Below the pieces are notes generated by a model. It was given only the letters and a program-made list of their open reading frames with translations. It was not told where the DNA came from and made no database searches. From assembly GCA_001914405.1 (NCBI GenBank), contig MSDW01000002.1, forward strand, positions 358,091 through 422,090: DNA of 64,000 bases. The letters are read 5' to 3'. This DNA comes from Candidatus Methanohalarchaeum thermophilum. GTDB taxonomy: Archaea; Halobacteriota; Methanonatronarchaeia; Methanonatronarchaeales; Methanonatronarchaeaceae. Shown one piece after another: positions 17,596 through 26,607 of this stretch. The translations under genes were made by a program, and so were the position numbers. Position 1 is the first letter of the stretch, and each line of letters begins with the position of its first letter.

Positions 17596-19122
17596 TTAGT
17601 TTTGGTTTTGGTTTTGGTTTTGGTTTTGGTTTTGGTTTTGGTTTTTTAGTGAGTTTTTGAATTTTTGGTAGGCTTTTTTTGTTAGTTTTTGGGCTGTTTT
17701 TTGGTCGATGTCTTCTGCTTTTGGGTTTTTGCTTAGCATGTATTGGCCTGCTGTGTCTAAGGTTAGTGTTTTTAGGTTCCATCTTTTTTGGAATATTGTT
17801 TGGGTGTTGATTAGAGTCTGTATTCTGTAGTAGGGTGTGATTAGTGTTTTACGGTTCCAGTATCCATTCATTGAGATGAAGTGGTTTTGTTTGAGTTGGT
17901 ATCCTTTATTTTTCCATTTGTAATGGGCGGCTATTGGGGTTATGGGTAGGAGAAGTAAGGTTATTTGGTAGTTAAATTCTATTATCGTGGTGTTTGTGAG
18001 ATAAGCAATTAAGATTATTGCTATATTGATTAGTGTGTATCTAAGTAGGTATCTTTTTCTGCTTTTTTTGGGAATGGATTTTATTTCTAGGTTGCCGTAT
18101 TCCATTAGTTTGTTACTAAAGTCTATTATTTCTTTTTTCTTGGCTAGTGGGATTGCTGCTTCTGTTGTTTCTTGGTTTTGTGTTCCACTGTATCCTGCGG
18201 TTTCTATTTTTAGTGTAGAATAATTAAATAGTCTTTTTAGTGGATTTTCTTCTATTGAAATTAATTGTATCTTTGTTATGGGGATGCTTCCGCTTGCTCT
18301 GTTTAGCAGTCCTCTTTCGTATTCGAGTGTGTCCTCTTTTTCTCTTAATTTAAAATTGTAGTACCTGGAGAAATTAGTGAAGAATCCTCCTATCCATGCT
18401 AATAGGCCTATACCTAATATATAGAAAAGAGCTTTTATCCAAGTTAAGGATCCTATGAATGGATCTAGAGGTAATGCATCTCCTATTAAATCAGCTAGGA
18501 AACCGAATGCGACTGCCATGAATGAAATGGTTCTATAGTCTAAAGAAAAGATTGAAAACAATATTAAATTTCTTAAATCTAATTCGAAAACTAATTTACC
18601 TTCACTAAGGCCTGAGCTTATATCTTTTTCAGTTCTAGGTTTTTCTTGAATTTCTTTTTTTCTTTTTTCAGTTTTAATTGATTTAAGTTTTCTAATTTGA
18701 TCTTGTATCTCTTTTGCTTTGGCTTTATCAAGGTATTTTAGGCTTGCTTCGGTTTTTTGGCCTCCAGCCGTTTCAAAATTAATCTTAGATATTCCTAATG
18801 CTCTTTGAAGTAGATTCCTTCTTATATCTACATTTTGTATTCTTCCTATAGGTATCTCCCTCTCATTTTTCCTGATCACGCCATGGATTATATCCAAACT
18901 ATCCGAGGTAACATAGAAGTTGTAATTAACCCATACCAAGTATTCCCAAGCCAAAGAAGATAACAATAGAAATAAAGACAGCGCTATAACAACCAATGTA
19001 GATTGTATAAATGTGGAACCTGGCTGTGAAAAAGAGGTAAATCCTCCAAAAAGAGCTAATAGACCGATCCTTAAGAATGTTTTCACTCCTCTATACAAGA
19101 TAGAGGACTTAGCTAATTTCAA
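17596..19122 (-). CDS. YdbT-like membrane protein with bacterial PH (bPH2) domains
   Basis: 508 residues. Alternating pairs of membrane helices and DUF304/bPH2 domains: first domain about 70-150 (SLDIIHGVIRKNEREIPIGR, NVDIRRNLLQRALGISKI), second about 250-330 (LEYERGLLNRASGSIPITKI), third about 400-480 (MLSKNPKAEDID follows it). This matches YdbT, which partners YdbS; the two genes overlap by four bases here. The function is unknown; in Bacillus the pair is linked to resistance to amylolysin-type compounds. The C-terminus is a pure Asn-Gln repeat encoded by seven GGTTTT units (plus strand), so its length may vary. Confidence 0.8.
   Translation of the reverse strand: MKLAKSSILYRGVKTFLRIGLLALFGGFTSFSQPGSTFIQSTLVVIALSLFLLLSSLAWEYLVWVNYNFYVTSDSLDIIHGVIRKNEREIPIGRIQNVDIRRNLLQRALGISKINFETAGGQKTEASLKYLDKAKAKEIQDQIRKLKSIKTEKRKKEIQEKPRTEKDISSGLSEGKLVFELDLRNLILFSIFSLDYRTISFMAVAFGFLADLIGDALPLDPFIGSLTWIKALFYILGIGLLAWIGGFFTNFSRYYNFKLREKEDTLEYERGLLNRASGSIPITKIQLISIEENPLKRLFNYSTLKIETAGYSGTQNQETTEAAIPLAKKKEIIDFSNKLMEYGNLEIKSIPKKSRKRYLLRYTLINIAIILIAYLTNTTIIEFNYQITLLLLPITPIAAHYKWKNKGYQLKQNHFISMNGYWNRKTLITPYYRIQTLINTQTIFQKRWNLKTLTLDTAGQYMLSKNPKAEDIDQKTAQKLTKKAYQKFKNSLKNQNQNQNQNQNQNQN
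17602..17647. repeat. GGTTTT hexanucleotide microsatellite
   Basis: Seven tandem GGTTTT units on the plus strand, encoding alternating Gln and Asn at the very end of the YdbT-like protein. Unit changes keep the frame, so only tail length would vary. Confidence 0.9.
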
Positions 19123-19592
19123 ACCGCATCCCTCTCATCAGATTCAATAGCCACATCCCTAAGCTTCCTCTGCATCTCCTTCGCATCTCTAGGATACACC
19201 CCCAGTATCCTAACATCAGCTCCTCTCGAACCAGCCGTATAAACTACTACCTTAGACAAGCCAGCTAACCTATCTAAGATACTTCTCTGTGAATCAATAT
19301 GCTGTATACGAACATATGGAACCATAGACTCAACTTTCCTAAAAACACCATGCTTCAAATAAAGATGATCATCCCTAATCTCAAAACCCCAAGCCCTATA
19401 CCTAAAATACATATAAAAAACAGCAAAAACCAAACTCAAACCAGGAATAAGATAATAGATTAATTCAACCTCTCTAACAACTACCGAAAATAAATAAACA
19501 AAAACAAAAAACAATATCGAAGATATAACAGCTTCAGCCAACCACAAATAAAAAACTCTGCTTTCAGGTTTCTTCATAGTCATATTAACCAC
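19119..19592 (-). CDS. YdbS-like membrane protein with one bPH2 domain
   Basis: 157 residues: two N-terminal membrane helices (AVISSILFFVFVYLFSVVV and LIYYLIPGLSLVFAVFYMYF) and one DUF304/bPH2 domain carrying WGFEIRDDHLYLKHGVF and MVPYVRIQHIDSQRSILDR. This is the usual YdbS layout. It overlaps the YdbT-like gene by four bases and is surely co-transcribed and co-functional with it. The start ATG at 19592 could be replaced by ATG at 19583 or 19580. Confidence 0.82.
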   Translation of the reverse strand: MVNMTMKKPESRVFYLWLAEAVISSILFFVFVYLFSVVVREVELIYYLIPGLSLVFAVFYMYFRYRAWGFEIRDDHLYLKHGVFRKVESMVPYVRIQHIDSQRSILDRLAGLSKVVVYTAGSRGADVRILGVYPRDAKEMQRKLRDVAIESDERDAV

Positions 19593-19654
19593 AAACCACC
19601 ACTATACTCGTTATCAAAAAACCCCAAACCAGTCAACAATATCTACAAGAACAT

Positions 19655-20132
19655 GTGAAGTGACCCCTACCTAACCTCACATCCGTTCGGTAAGGAAGAG
19701 AGGCTTCCCTGTGACCTTATCCTCGAAAGGGAGTTTGTTTTCCACGGTGCCTTGTCTCATTTACACCGTCAACAGGGAACCTATTGCTCCAAGTGAACTC
19801 TGGACTTAGGGAACAGTTCCCATATACTAACCCTAGATGGTTCCTCTTATTCACTTTCGGTTGCTCCACACAACCACTAGACCCCCCCCTACTCCAGAAC
19901 CGTTTCAGGCTTACCCATCTATCCCAATACTTACTTACCTATACACCTCTCGATGTAGAGTCTGAGGCTTTAACCAGATGCCTCAAAGACAATGGGATTG
20001 CTTTTTGTTCAAAAGGCAGACAAACCAACCAACTGCCATTAACACAATATTAGTTTTTTTATTTTAAAAAACATCGAATTCATCCCCCTCCAATCAAAGA
20101 AAGGAAGAGGTCTTCCCCGATGAATAGATAAA
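19655..20132 (-). mobile_element. internally deleted IS605 element (tnpB 3' end plus both ends)
   Basis: Right end at 19655 (GTGAAGTGACCCCTACC) and left end at about 20075-20132 (ATTCATCCCCCTCC ... GGAAGAGGTCTTCCCC). The interior matches the tnpB C-terminal and omegaRNA region of the 14357-15843 element: on the minus strand a GCCTGAAAC ... GTCTAGTGG ... AATAAGAGGAACC series parallels GCCCGAAAC ... GTCTAGTGG ... AATAAGAAAACCC near 15680-15750. The rest of tnpB is missing. A stem ACGGTG (19744-19749) / CACCGT (19764-19769) corresponds to differently spelled stems in the sister copies. Confidence 0.7.
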
Positions 20133-20214
20133 AAACCCTTTTTCCACCAACATTCATCACCGAAAGAAGCAACTAGAATCATACTCCTTCCTCAGCCATG
20201 AGTAAACGAATCCT

Positions 20215-20745
20215 GAGACATCATCCCCACCCTAAAGGTGAAAGCTTCCCTCCATTCCTATCCTTTTAGTCCACGGTTAAGGCAGTACCGAGGGAAGTGG
20301 CTTGAATAGCCACTGACTCTTCATAGCCATTGCTGGCGGTTCCCGCTCCATATCGCCGACTTCCTACTTATCGAACCAATAAGCCGATAGGGAAAGGCCT
20401 TGGGTCCTTGCTAGGGAGTTCCACTTCCCCTAGCTTAGATATTGTTCGCTAGGAGAGGCCCAGTTAGAAACTAGAGAGCTCTACCACAAGAGCCCTGTCA
20501 TACAACTTACTTGGAGGATTCAGTCCTAAAGAACTTCGTTTGGTGCGCCCTTCTCTCTCTCCATGGCAGATAGGACTCAGAGATAGGCCTTATCCCAAGC
20601 TTGTCACCACAACCCGACACATCTAAGTTTGTTGAGGCTCACACTTAAGTGTTTTAGTGTCGTTCTGTGTAAGAGAAGTCCGTGTATCCCCTCTCTAAAG
20701 GAAGAAGTCTATGCTGCTCCCTTACAAACCCACAAAGAGATAATT
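20215..20745 (-). mobile_element. decayed IS605/IS1341-like remnant, GC-rich
   Basis: Noticeably richer in G+C than its surroundings. The minus strand ends in GGAAGCTTTCACC..GGGTGGGGATGATGTC, which resembles the right-end hairpin of IS1341-type tnpB elements as I remember it. Conceptual translation gives short peptide stretches broken by many stops. Shared spacing of TTCCCT, CCACGGT and GTTCCC blocks with the 19655-20132 copy suggests a common guide-RNA ancestry. The left boundary is not defined. Confidence 0.4.
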
Positions 20746-20796
20746 TTTACCTCAATTATTTTTTTGTAAGGCCCCTTTTTTTATTTGTTTTTTTTT

Positions 20797-21195
20797 ACTT
20801 AATCTCGCCAGAAAGCTCACCTGCTTTAGTGGTAGGATGAATTGCGAGATTATTGATAAGAGTAAGAATAAAAACGCATTTAGAGTTTCGGACAAGCTCT
20901 GAGTCCTCAAAACCGGTTAAGGGTAACAGGACAGAACAGGACAGGACGAAATGAATCCCTGTCTTGATAATACTAAACCCTCTATCCAAAACGAGGACAC
21001 TACTGGTGGTGCCCCAGATCCCGAGCCGTTGAATCTGTCCTCTGTAGGTCATGTTGGTTATTAGGTTAGGTATTTGGGGAACTTGCAATGAGATCTGTCT
21101 GTGGTGGGATAGGTTTCCATCGGTAGTTCGAAGACCAGAGGATAAGGGCGAATTGATGGAACCCCACAAATTTATTCACGGGAGGACGTCTGTTA
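20797..21195 (+). mobile_element. second decayed tnpB-type remnant, opposite orientation
   Basis: It ends with GGAACCCCACAAATTTATTC and then ACGGGAGGACGTC near 21190, again like a tnpB-element right end, and begins with the hairpin-like AGCTCACCTGC..TAGTGGTAGGATG at about 20815. No long coding frame of credible composition survives; the open minus-strand frame here is judged fortuitous. Head-to-head with the preceding remnant. Confidence 0.35.
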
Positions 21196-21281
21196 TCAGG
21201 AATATCTTTTTGTAACCTAGATCAAATAAGTTAAGGAACTTAATCAAAACAAATTGTTAATGGTTGAGGTGCTTGAAGGAA

Positions 21282-21613
21282 TTTATTTTAATGGTTGAGA
21301 AGGCCTCTTTCCAAGATCTTTGATTTTGGTAGGAGTGATGAGTCAACTCATAAGGCTTAAATGGCTTCGTGTATTGGGTTTTGGTTCGTGGGCAGGGGTT
21401 GTGGCCAAGGCTAGAGCCCGTGGACAGGTTGGGGGGTTCTGTCTGTCATGGTTGCTGGCTTGGACTAGGGATTTTCCTGAATAAAGGTTCTTGGATAACC
21501 TTGGCTCGGGATTGAGATGATTTGGCGGCGGTAAGAAGTGAAGCTCTCTGGATTCTGGAAGCTTCCTTTCCAAAACCTCTGATTTTGGTAGAGGAGGAAG
21601 TCACTCTGTACGT
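21282..21613 (+). mobile_element. internally deleted IS605 element
   Basis: Left end 21282-21345 (TTTTAATGGTTGAGAAGG, hairpin CCAAGATC...GATTTTGG, GTGATGAGTCAA) and right end about 21560-21608 (GGAAGCTTCCTTTCC, AAAACCTCTGATTTT, GGTAGAGG...AAGTCAC). About 215 bases of decayed tnpB 3' sequence lie between. It sits immediately upstream of the histidine kinase gene. Confidence 0.65.
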
Positions 21614-21709
21614 GGATTTCGAAGGAATTAGGTTTTTTGGTTACTAGTATTTTCTAAGGGTTTTAAGATAGTATTTATTTGTGTGTGGGGTTTTGGTAGT
21701 TGATTCGAA

Positions 21710-23167
21710 ATGAATAGAAGAGATAATGAAGAGTTGTATAGTAGAAGTTTTTTTAATGCTATTTTAGATGAGCAGAATGATAATTTAGCTGTTTTGGATG
21801 GATCAGGTGATATAGTTTCTGTTAACAAGTCTTGGATGGATTTTGGTGATTCTGAGGGCTTAGAGTGGAGTGATTATGGAGTTGGAAAAAATTACTTGGA
21901 TATCTGTTATTCTGCTAGAGGAAAGGATTCTGATCTGGCTAAAAAGGCTGGTAAGGGGATAGAAGCTGTTCTTGAGGGGGATCAAGATAATTTTAGGATG
22001 GAGTATCCTTGTCACAGCCCTGAAAAAGAAAGATGGTTTCTTGTGGATGTTAGCGGTTTTAGATTTGATGGGTCTGTGTATGCAGTTGTTTCACATAGGA
22101 ATATTACGGAGCGTAAAAGATCTGAGGAGAGTTTAAAGATCTATAGGGAGGTTGTTGATGTTGCTGATGAGTTAATTGGAGCTATTGATGATGAATACAG
22201 GTATATTTTTACGAATCAGGCTTATAAAGATACTTTTGTTTCTGATGGAGTTGAGGGACTTAGAGGAGTCCAGGTTAAAGATGTTTTAGGTGATAAGGCC
22301 TTTAATAAGCTGAAACCGTATTTCGATCGATGTTTGGATGGTGAAAAGGTAAAATACACTAAGGAAATAGATGTAGGGAAGAATGAAGTGGTTTATTTGG
22401 AGATTAGTGATTATCCGTTGAGGGATAGTGAAGGAGATGTTGTGGGGCTTGCGGGAGTGGCTAAAGATGTTACTGAACAGAAAAAGATTAAAAAGAGAGA
22501 AAGATTCCTTCATTCTCTATTAAGACATGATGTAAAAAACAAAAATCAAATAGTTAAGGGGTATCTCGAGTTATTGAAGGAAAGTGATTTGCCAGAAGAG
22601 GAGAAAGAAAAGATAAATAAAGCTTTAGATGCTTGTAATAAGAGTAATGACATAATAAAGAAAGTTAGGACATTAAGTAAGATTTCAGAAGAAGAAATTA
22701 AGTCAGTGAAGATAGAAAAAACGATTCAAGAGGTTGTGGACGAAAATCGTGCTAGAGCTCAGAAAAGAGACATGGAATTCGTTGTTGAACAAGATTGCCC
22801 TAGCTCGGATTGCCTAGTTGAAGGAGGAGCATTACTGAAAGAATTATTCAATAACCTAATAGAAAACTCGATTAAACATTCAAATGGAAACAAAATAAAA
22901 ATTACATCTAGAAGTAAAGGAAACCAAGTAATTTGTACCGTAGAGGACGATGGAGAAGGAATACCTCAAGAAATAAAAAACAAGATATTTGAAAAAGGAT
23001 TTAAACATGGTGAAACATCAGAAACCGGATTAGGCCTATATCTAGTAAGAGAAATAGCTGAATCTTATGGTGGAAAAGTTAAAGCCAAAAATTCAGATAT
23101 GGGTGGAGCAAAATTCGAATTACAACTAAAAAAACACAAACCCAACAACTCAACTACCCCTCCCTAA
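21710..23167 (+). CDS. soluble PAS-PAS sensor histidine kinase
   Basis: 485 residues, no membrane segment. Two PAS domains: about 18-135 (NDNLAVLDGSGDIVSVNKSW to VVSHRNITERKRSEES) and about 140-258 (DDEYRYIFTNQAYKDTF to AGVAKDVTEQKKI). Dimerisation/phosphoacceptor helix with His in LHSLLRHDVKNKNQIVKGYL (about 265-285). The HATPase domain has the N-box LIENSIKHSNGNK, G1 VEDDGEGIPQEIKNKIF and G2 TGLGLYLVREIAESYGGK. It would autophosphorylate on an unknown redox or ligand cue; no response regulator lies nearby. The final residues (NNSTTPP) and stop are read out of an IS-derived miniature element at 23150. Confidence 0.92.
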   Translation: MNRRDNEELYSRSFFNAILDEQNDNLAVLDGSGDIVSVNKSWMDFGDSEGLEWSDYGVGKNYLDICYSARGKDSDLAKKAGKGIEAVLEGDQDNFRMEYPCHSPEKERWFLVDVSGFRFDGSVYAVVSHRNITERKRSEESLKIYREVVDVADELIGAIDDEYRYIFTNQAYKDTFVSDGVEGLRGVQVKDVLGDKAFNKLKPYFDRCLDGEKVKYTKEIDVGKNEVVYLEISDYPLRDSEGDVVGLAGVAKDVTEQKKIKKRERFLHSLLRHDVKNKNQIVKGYLELLKESDLPEEEKEKINKALDACNKSNDIIKKVRTLSKISEEEIKSVKIEKTIQEVVDENRARAQKRDMEFVVEQDCPSSDCLVEGGALLKELFNNLIENSIKHSNGNKIKITSRSKGNQVICTVEDDGEGIPQEIKNKIFEKGFKHGETSETGLGLYLVREIAESYGGKVKAKNSDMGGAKFELQLKKHKPNNSTTPP

Positions 23168-23210
23168 TCAAAAGATCTAGAAAAGGGTTTCCAGCCAATT
23201 GATAAAGAAA
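23150..23210 (-). repeat. miniature LE-RE element forming the kinase gene's 3' end
   Basis: Plus strand CAACTACCCCTCCC, core TAATCAAAAGATCTAG, then AAAAGGGTTTCCAGCCAATT. Its first bases encode the kinase's last residues and its TAA is the stop. Confidence 0.65.
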
Positions 23211-23430
23211 TCCTATTCTCTTCTCATCTCTACTAAAACAAAGAAATCTTAGACCTTAAATGGTATACTGGTACTAAAAACCGTAACAAACAGTAAGAAA
23301 CCGTTTTATATTTCCTTCCGTTCATAGGATCTTGCCCACTACAAGTGGGATTATACGCTCCTTGTTGGATCCTCTTCACACACATCCTCAAGCTCTTCAA
23401 CAACAATCCTCTATCCCAGTATTTGGCGTA
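23211..23430. other. spacer between two IS-derived repeats
   Basis: Mixed composition with a short hairpin CCCACTACAAGTGGG at 23337-23351. Nothing else was identified. Confidence 0.4.
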
Positions 23431-23872
23431 GTGAAGTGACCCCTACCTAAATCAGAGATTTGGGGGGCTTTCCTGCGACCTTATCCTCTTCGAAGCAGAG
23501 GAGTTTGTTTTATCACCGAACCTGTCCCATGCATTCGGTCAACAAGGGAACCTATTGCTTTGAGGGAAGAATTGGATTAGGCAACTACGCCATATACTAA
23601 CTTAACTTAACTTAACTCTTAGGGTGGTTCCTCTTATTCACTCTAGTAGCTCCACGCCAGCCACTAGACCTCCCTACTCCAAGAACCTTTCAGGCTTACC
23701 CAAGGGTCTTGTCTTTAGAGACGGGATTGCTTTTTGTTCAAGAAGCAGACAAACCAACCAACTGCCAATTTAGTTTTAATTAGTTTAAAAACTACTTAAC
23801 TAATGTAGTTGATCCATCACCTACCTAAATCAAAAGATTCAGGAAGATGTCTTCTCAATCAAAAGATAAGAA
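23431..23872 (-). mobile_element. internally deleted IS605 element
   Basis: Right end at 23431 (GTGAAGTGACCCCTACC), left end about 23810-23872 (GATCCATCACCTACC ... AGGAAGATGTCTTCTCAA). The interior aligns with the 19655-20132 copy and with the tnpB 3' end at 15650-15800. Stem ACCGAA (23515-23520) / TTCGGT (23534-23539) replaces the ACGGTG/CACCGT pair of the first copy, and CCTC/GAGG (about 23485-23500) forms a second hairpin. A TTAAC unit is tandemly repeated near 23600-23616. Confidence 0.75.
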
Positions 23873-23892
23873 AAAAGTAGAAACTATGGGTT

Positions 23893-24918
23893 TTACTGGG
23901 GCTTGGTGTTTTTTGGGTTTTTTTGTGTTCTGAAGCAACTGGATCCTTTTTTGGCGGTGCATCCGTAGCAGTGGTTACCTAGATTTATTTTTCGGTTTAT
24001 TAGTTCTTTTTCATTGAATTTTGTTATTTTATCTACTTTTTTGGGTTTTATTGGTTTTTTTAGGGCTTGATTAAATCCGCAGTCGTATAGTCTTCCATTT
24101 GGAGCTACTGAAACTAATTCCCGGCACATCACGTTTTTTACTGTATCTGGATTAAAGTTATCTATTAGAAGGTTCATGTAGTCATCAAGTTTATCTCTGT
24201 TTTTAATTTCTCTAAGAAATCGCCCTATTGGCATGTTGGTTAAAGTAAATAGGTTGTTGAAGTCTATGTCTTTTTCTCTTAATTTTTTCTTATATTGTTT
24301 CTCTAGTGTTTTTTCATTTTGAGGGAGATTGTAATCACTAGGATTGTAGACCAGATTTAGTTCGAGGTTTTCTTTTCCATATCCAATTTGATTTAGTTTT
24401 TTTAGCATTTCTATTGATTTATCGTAGATTTCTTGGTCTTTTTTGGTTTTTAAGTTTTTTTTATTTATACTATGAAGAGAAGCATTGATAGTAACCCTGT
24501 TTTTTGTTAATATATCTAATATAGGTTTTTCGTTTGTTTTTATTGCTGTTAAGTTCGTTCTAAGAACAATTTCGGCGTCTGTTTGACCTAATCGGTCTAT
24601 AAACCAAGTAAAGTTAGGATGAAGTTCCGGGGACCCTCCAGTCAATTCAACAGTACCTATATCATATTCTCTTACTGTATCCACTGCCTCAGCCATGATA
24701 TCTTTTGACATCATTTCCTTTCTACTTGGAGACGACATAACATGGCAATGTCTACATTTCTGATCACATTTGTAGGTCAAGGAAATATCCAGGCTATTAA
24801 TTTCCTTGGGCTTTAAGGGATAAAGATTATTTTGCTTCAGTTGCTCCTCAAATCCCAACACATCTACCTTTTCTAGTAATTTTCTCTGTCTCTCGAAACT
24901 AAATTCCTCATCATCCAA
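23893..24918 (-). CDS. arsS: ArsS-like radical SAM protein (arsenosugar biosynthesis)
   Basis: 341 residues. The N-terminal radical SAM cluster motif is CDQKCRHCHV (CX3CX2C, about 50-60), followed by the SAM-binding ELTGGSPELHP. The C-terminal DUF3641 region has further cysteines (VMCRELVSVAPNGRLYDCGF) and ends with the ArsS hallmark GNHCYGCTAKKGSSC. ArsS is implicated in transferring the adenosyl part of SAM to dimethylarsenic on the way to arsenosugars. No arsM or other arsenic gene is in the window. The length is near that of the family. The start ATG at 24918 fits the usual LEKVDVLGFEEQL segment preceding the cluster. Confidence 0.85.
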   Translation of the reverse strand: MDDEEFSFERQRKLLEKVDVLGFEEQLKQNNLYPLKPKEINSLDISLTYKCDQKCRHCHVMSSPSRKEMMSKDIMAEAVDTVREYDIGTVELTGGSPELHPNFTWFIDRLGQTDAEIVLRTNLTAIKTNEKPILDILTKNRVTINASLHSINKKNLKTKKDQEIYDKSIEMLKKLNQIGYGKENLELNLVYNPSDYNLPQNEKTLEKQYKKKLREKDIDFNNLFTLTNMPIGRFLREIKNRDKLDDYMNLLIDNFNPDTVKNVMCRELVSVAPNGRLYDCGFNQALKKPIKPKKVDKITKFNEKELINRKINLGNHCYGCTAKKGSSCFRTQKNPKNTKPQ

Positions 24919-25266
24919 TTTAATAAAACCTCCAAGACCAACTAGACCATATTTAATTATTATTCTTCTAAAAAAATAATCTCTGGGTGGAGGTACTCAC
25001 AACTAAAGTCATAGGTTTTCCCCTATATCCCATATAAAATAGAAAGAGAATCTAAGTTTAGATTATCTAGAATTTTAAGTAATTTTATTAATTTTAATTT
25101 CTTTTTTTATCTTTATTGTTTTTTATGTGTTTTTATTGTTTTTTTAGGTTGTTATTGGTTTGTTTCTGTTTTGTGTTTTGGTTTTTTATTTTTGTGGTTT
25201 TTGTGGGGGTTTTGGTGGTAAATGTATAGGTGGTTGTAGGATTTATTTTTGGTTTGGTGAGTTGGT
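24919..25266. other. divergent intergenic region
   Basis: About 120 bases of arsS promoter region, then an extremely T/G-rich stretch (25080-25260) leading into the XPB gene. GGTGA at 25256-25260 is the XPB ribosome site. Confidence 0.5.
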
Positions 25267-26607
25267 TTGTCGGTCTGTTTGGAATACGATGGTGGGACTT
25301 TGGTTTTGGATGGTGAGGTTAGTGTTCCTCATTTCCAGTGGGATGAGAGGAGTGGTAGGAAAAGAGCTCTTGGTTTTCGGTATCGGGATGTTGTGGATTA
25401 TTTGAGGAATTCGGGGATTGATTTCAGGGATAGGGTTTTTGATCTTGTTGCTTGTCCGGATCTCAGTTTGGATTCTGATATGGATTTGAGGTCTTATCAA
25501 GTGGAGGCTCTTGAAAGTTGGTTTTCTAATAGAAGAGGTGTTTTGGTTCTTCCTACTGGTTCAGGTAAAACATTTATTGGTTTGAAGGCTATTGAGAGAC
25601 TGAATACTTCTAGTTTTATTGTTGTACCTACTCTTGATTTGGTTGATCAGTGGATTAGTAAGGCAGATAAGTTTAATGTGGAGGTTGGTGAGTTTACTGG
25701 TAGGAAGAAGGATTTATGTCCTATTACTGTTTCTACATATGATTCTGCTTATAATAGTGCTGGTAGGTTAGGTAATAGGTTCAAGTTTGTGGTTTTTGAT
25801 GAGGTTCATCATCTTCCTTCTGAGGGTTATCAGCATATAGCTGAGTTTTTTGCTTCGCCTTATAGGCTAGGTTTGACCGCTACATATGAGAGAGAGGATG
25901 GTAGACACGAGAAGTTAACTGAATTACTTGGTGGTAAGTCCTATGAGATTGAAACAGATGAGTTAGCTGGTGATTATTTATCTAAATACAGTATTGAACG
26001 AATTAAGGTTGATTTAACGCCCGAAGAAAAGGATAGATACGAAGAAAATGTTGAGGTTTTCAGGGATTATTTGAAGAAGACCAATATAAGGATGCGTGGG
26101 GCAAGTGATTTTAAGAAGGTTGTTATGAGAAGTGGAAACGACCCTGAGGCTTGGAAGGCAGTTAGATCTAGGAATAAAGCTCGAAAAATAGCGTATAATT
26201 CTAGTTCTAAGTTAGATGAACTTTCTAATTTATTAGGTAGGCATAAAGATGATAGGGTGATTGTTTTCACTAGATACAATGAACTGGTTTATAGGATATC
26301 TAAAAGGTTTCTTCTACCAGCTATAACTCATAAAACAAATAAAAGTGAGAGAAAAGAGATATTAAATCGATTTAGGGATGGAGAGTATTCTGGTTTAGTT
26401 AGTTCCCAGGTCCTAGATGAGGGATTAGATGTTCCTGACGCAAATATTGGGATTATTTTAAGCGGAACCGGGAGCAGTAGGGAATATTTACAGCGTTTAG
26501 GGAGGATACTTAGGCCTTCAGGGAAAAAAGCTAGGTTGTATGAGATAGTTTCAAGTGGAACAGGTGAGTTAAGAACCTCTTCGAGGAGGCGGAGCAGTGT
26601 TAACTAA
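25267..26607 (+). CDS. xpb: XPB/Rad25-type DNA helicase
   Basis: SF2 DNA translocase related to the XPB subunit of eukaryotic TFIIH, acting in DNA damage opening with Bax1. 446 residues: an N-terminal damage-recognition-like domain (1-70), helicase domain 1 with LPTGSGKTFIGLKA, FDEVHHLPSEG (DEVH) and LTATYERED (containing the XPB RED motif), a Thumb-like insertion about 225-290, and helicase domain 2 with VIVFTRYNELVY and EYLQRLGRILRPSGKKA (motif VI). The start is TTG at 25267 because an in-frame stop lies at 25258 and GGTGA precedes it by six bases. It overlaps the downstream nuclease gene by 11 bases. Confidence 0.93.
   Translation: MSVCLEYDGGTLVLDGEVSVPHFQWDERSGRKRALGFRYRDVVDYLRNSGIDFRDRVFDLVACPDLSLDSDMDLRSYQVEALESWFSNRRGVLVLPTGSGKTFIGLKAIERLNTSSFIVVPTLDLVDQWISKADKFNVEVGEFTGRKKDLCPITVSTYDSAYNSAGRLGNRFKFVVFDEVHHLPSEGYQHIAEFFASPYRLGLTATYEREDGRHEKLTELLGGKSYEIETDELAGDYLSKYSIERIKVDLTPEEKDRYEENVEVFRDYLKKTNIRMRGASDFKKVVMRSGNDPEAWKAVRSRNKARKIAYNSSSKLDELSNLLGRHKDDRVIVFTRYNELVYRISKRFLLPAITHKTNKSERKEILNRFRDGEYSGLVSSQVLDEGLDVPDANIGIILSGTGSSREYLQRLGRILRPSGKKARLYEIVSSGTGELRTSSRRRSSVN

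Noticed and set aside
20215..20745. RNase P RNA or SRP RNA in the GC-rich block
   Set aside because: I could not find the conserved core elements of either RNA on either strand, while the edges resemble IS right ends.
20795..21169. 124-codon minus-strand ORF
   Set aside because: It lies inside a sequence with IS-remnant ends and shows no credible domain; the opposite strand has better IS-like features.
23337..23351. tRNA-like hairpin between two repeats
   Set aside because: Only one short stem; no cloverleaf, no TTCRA loop.
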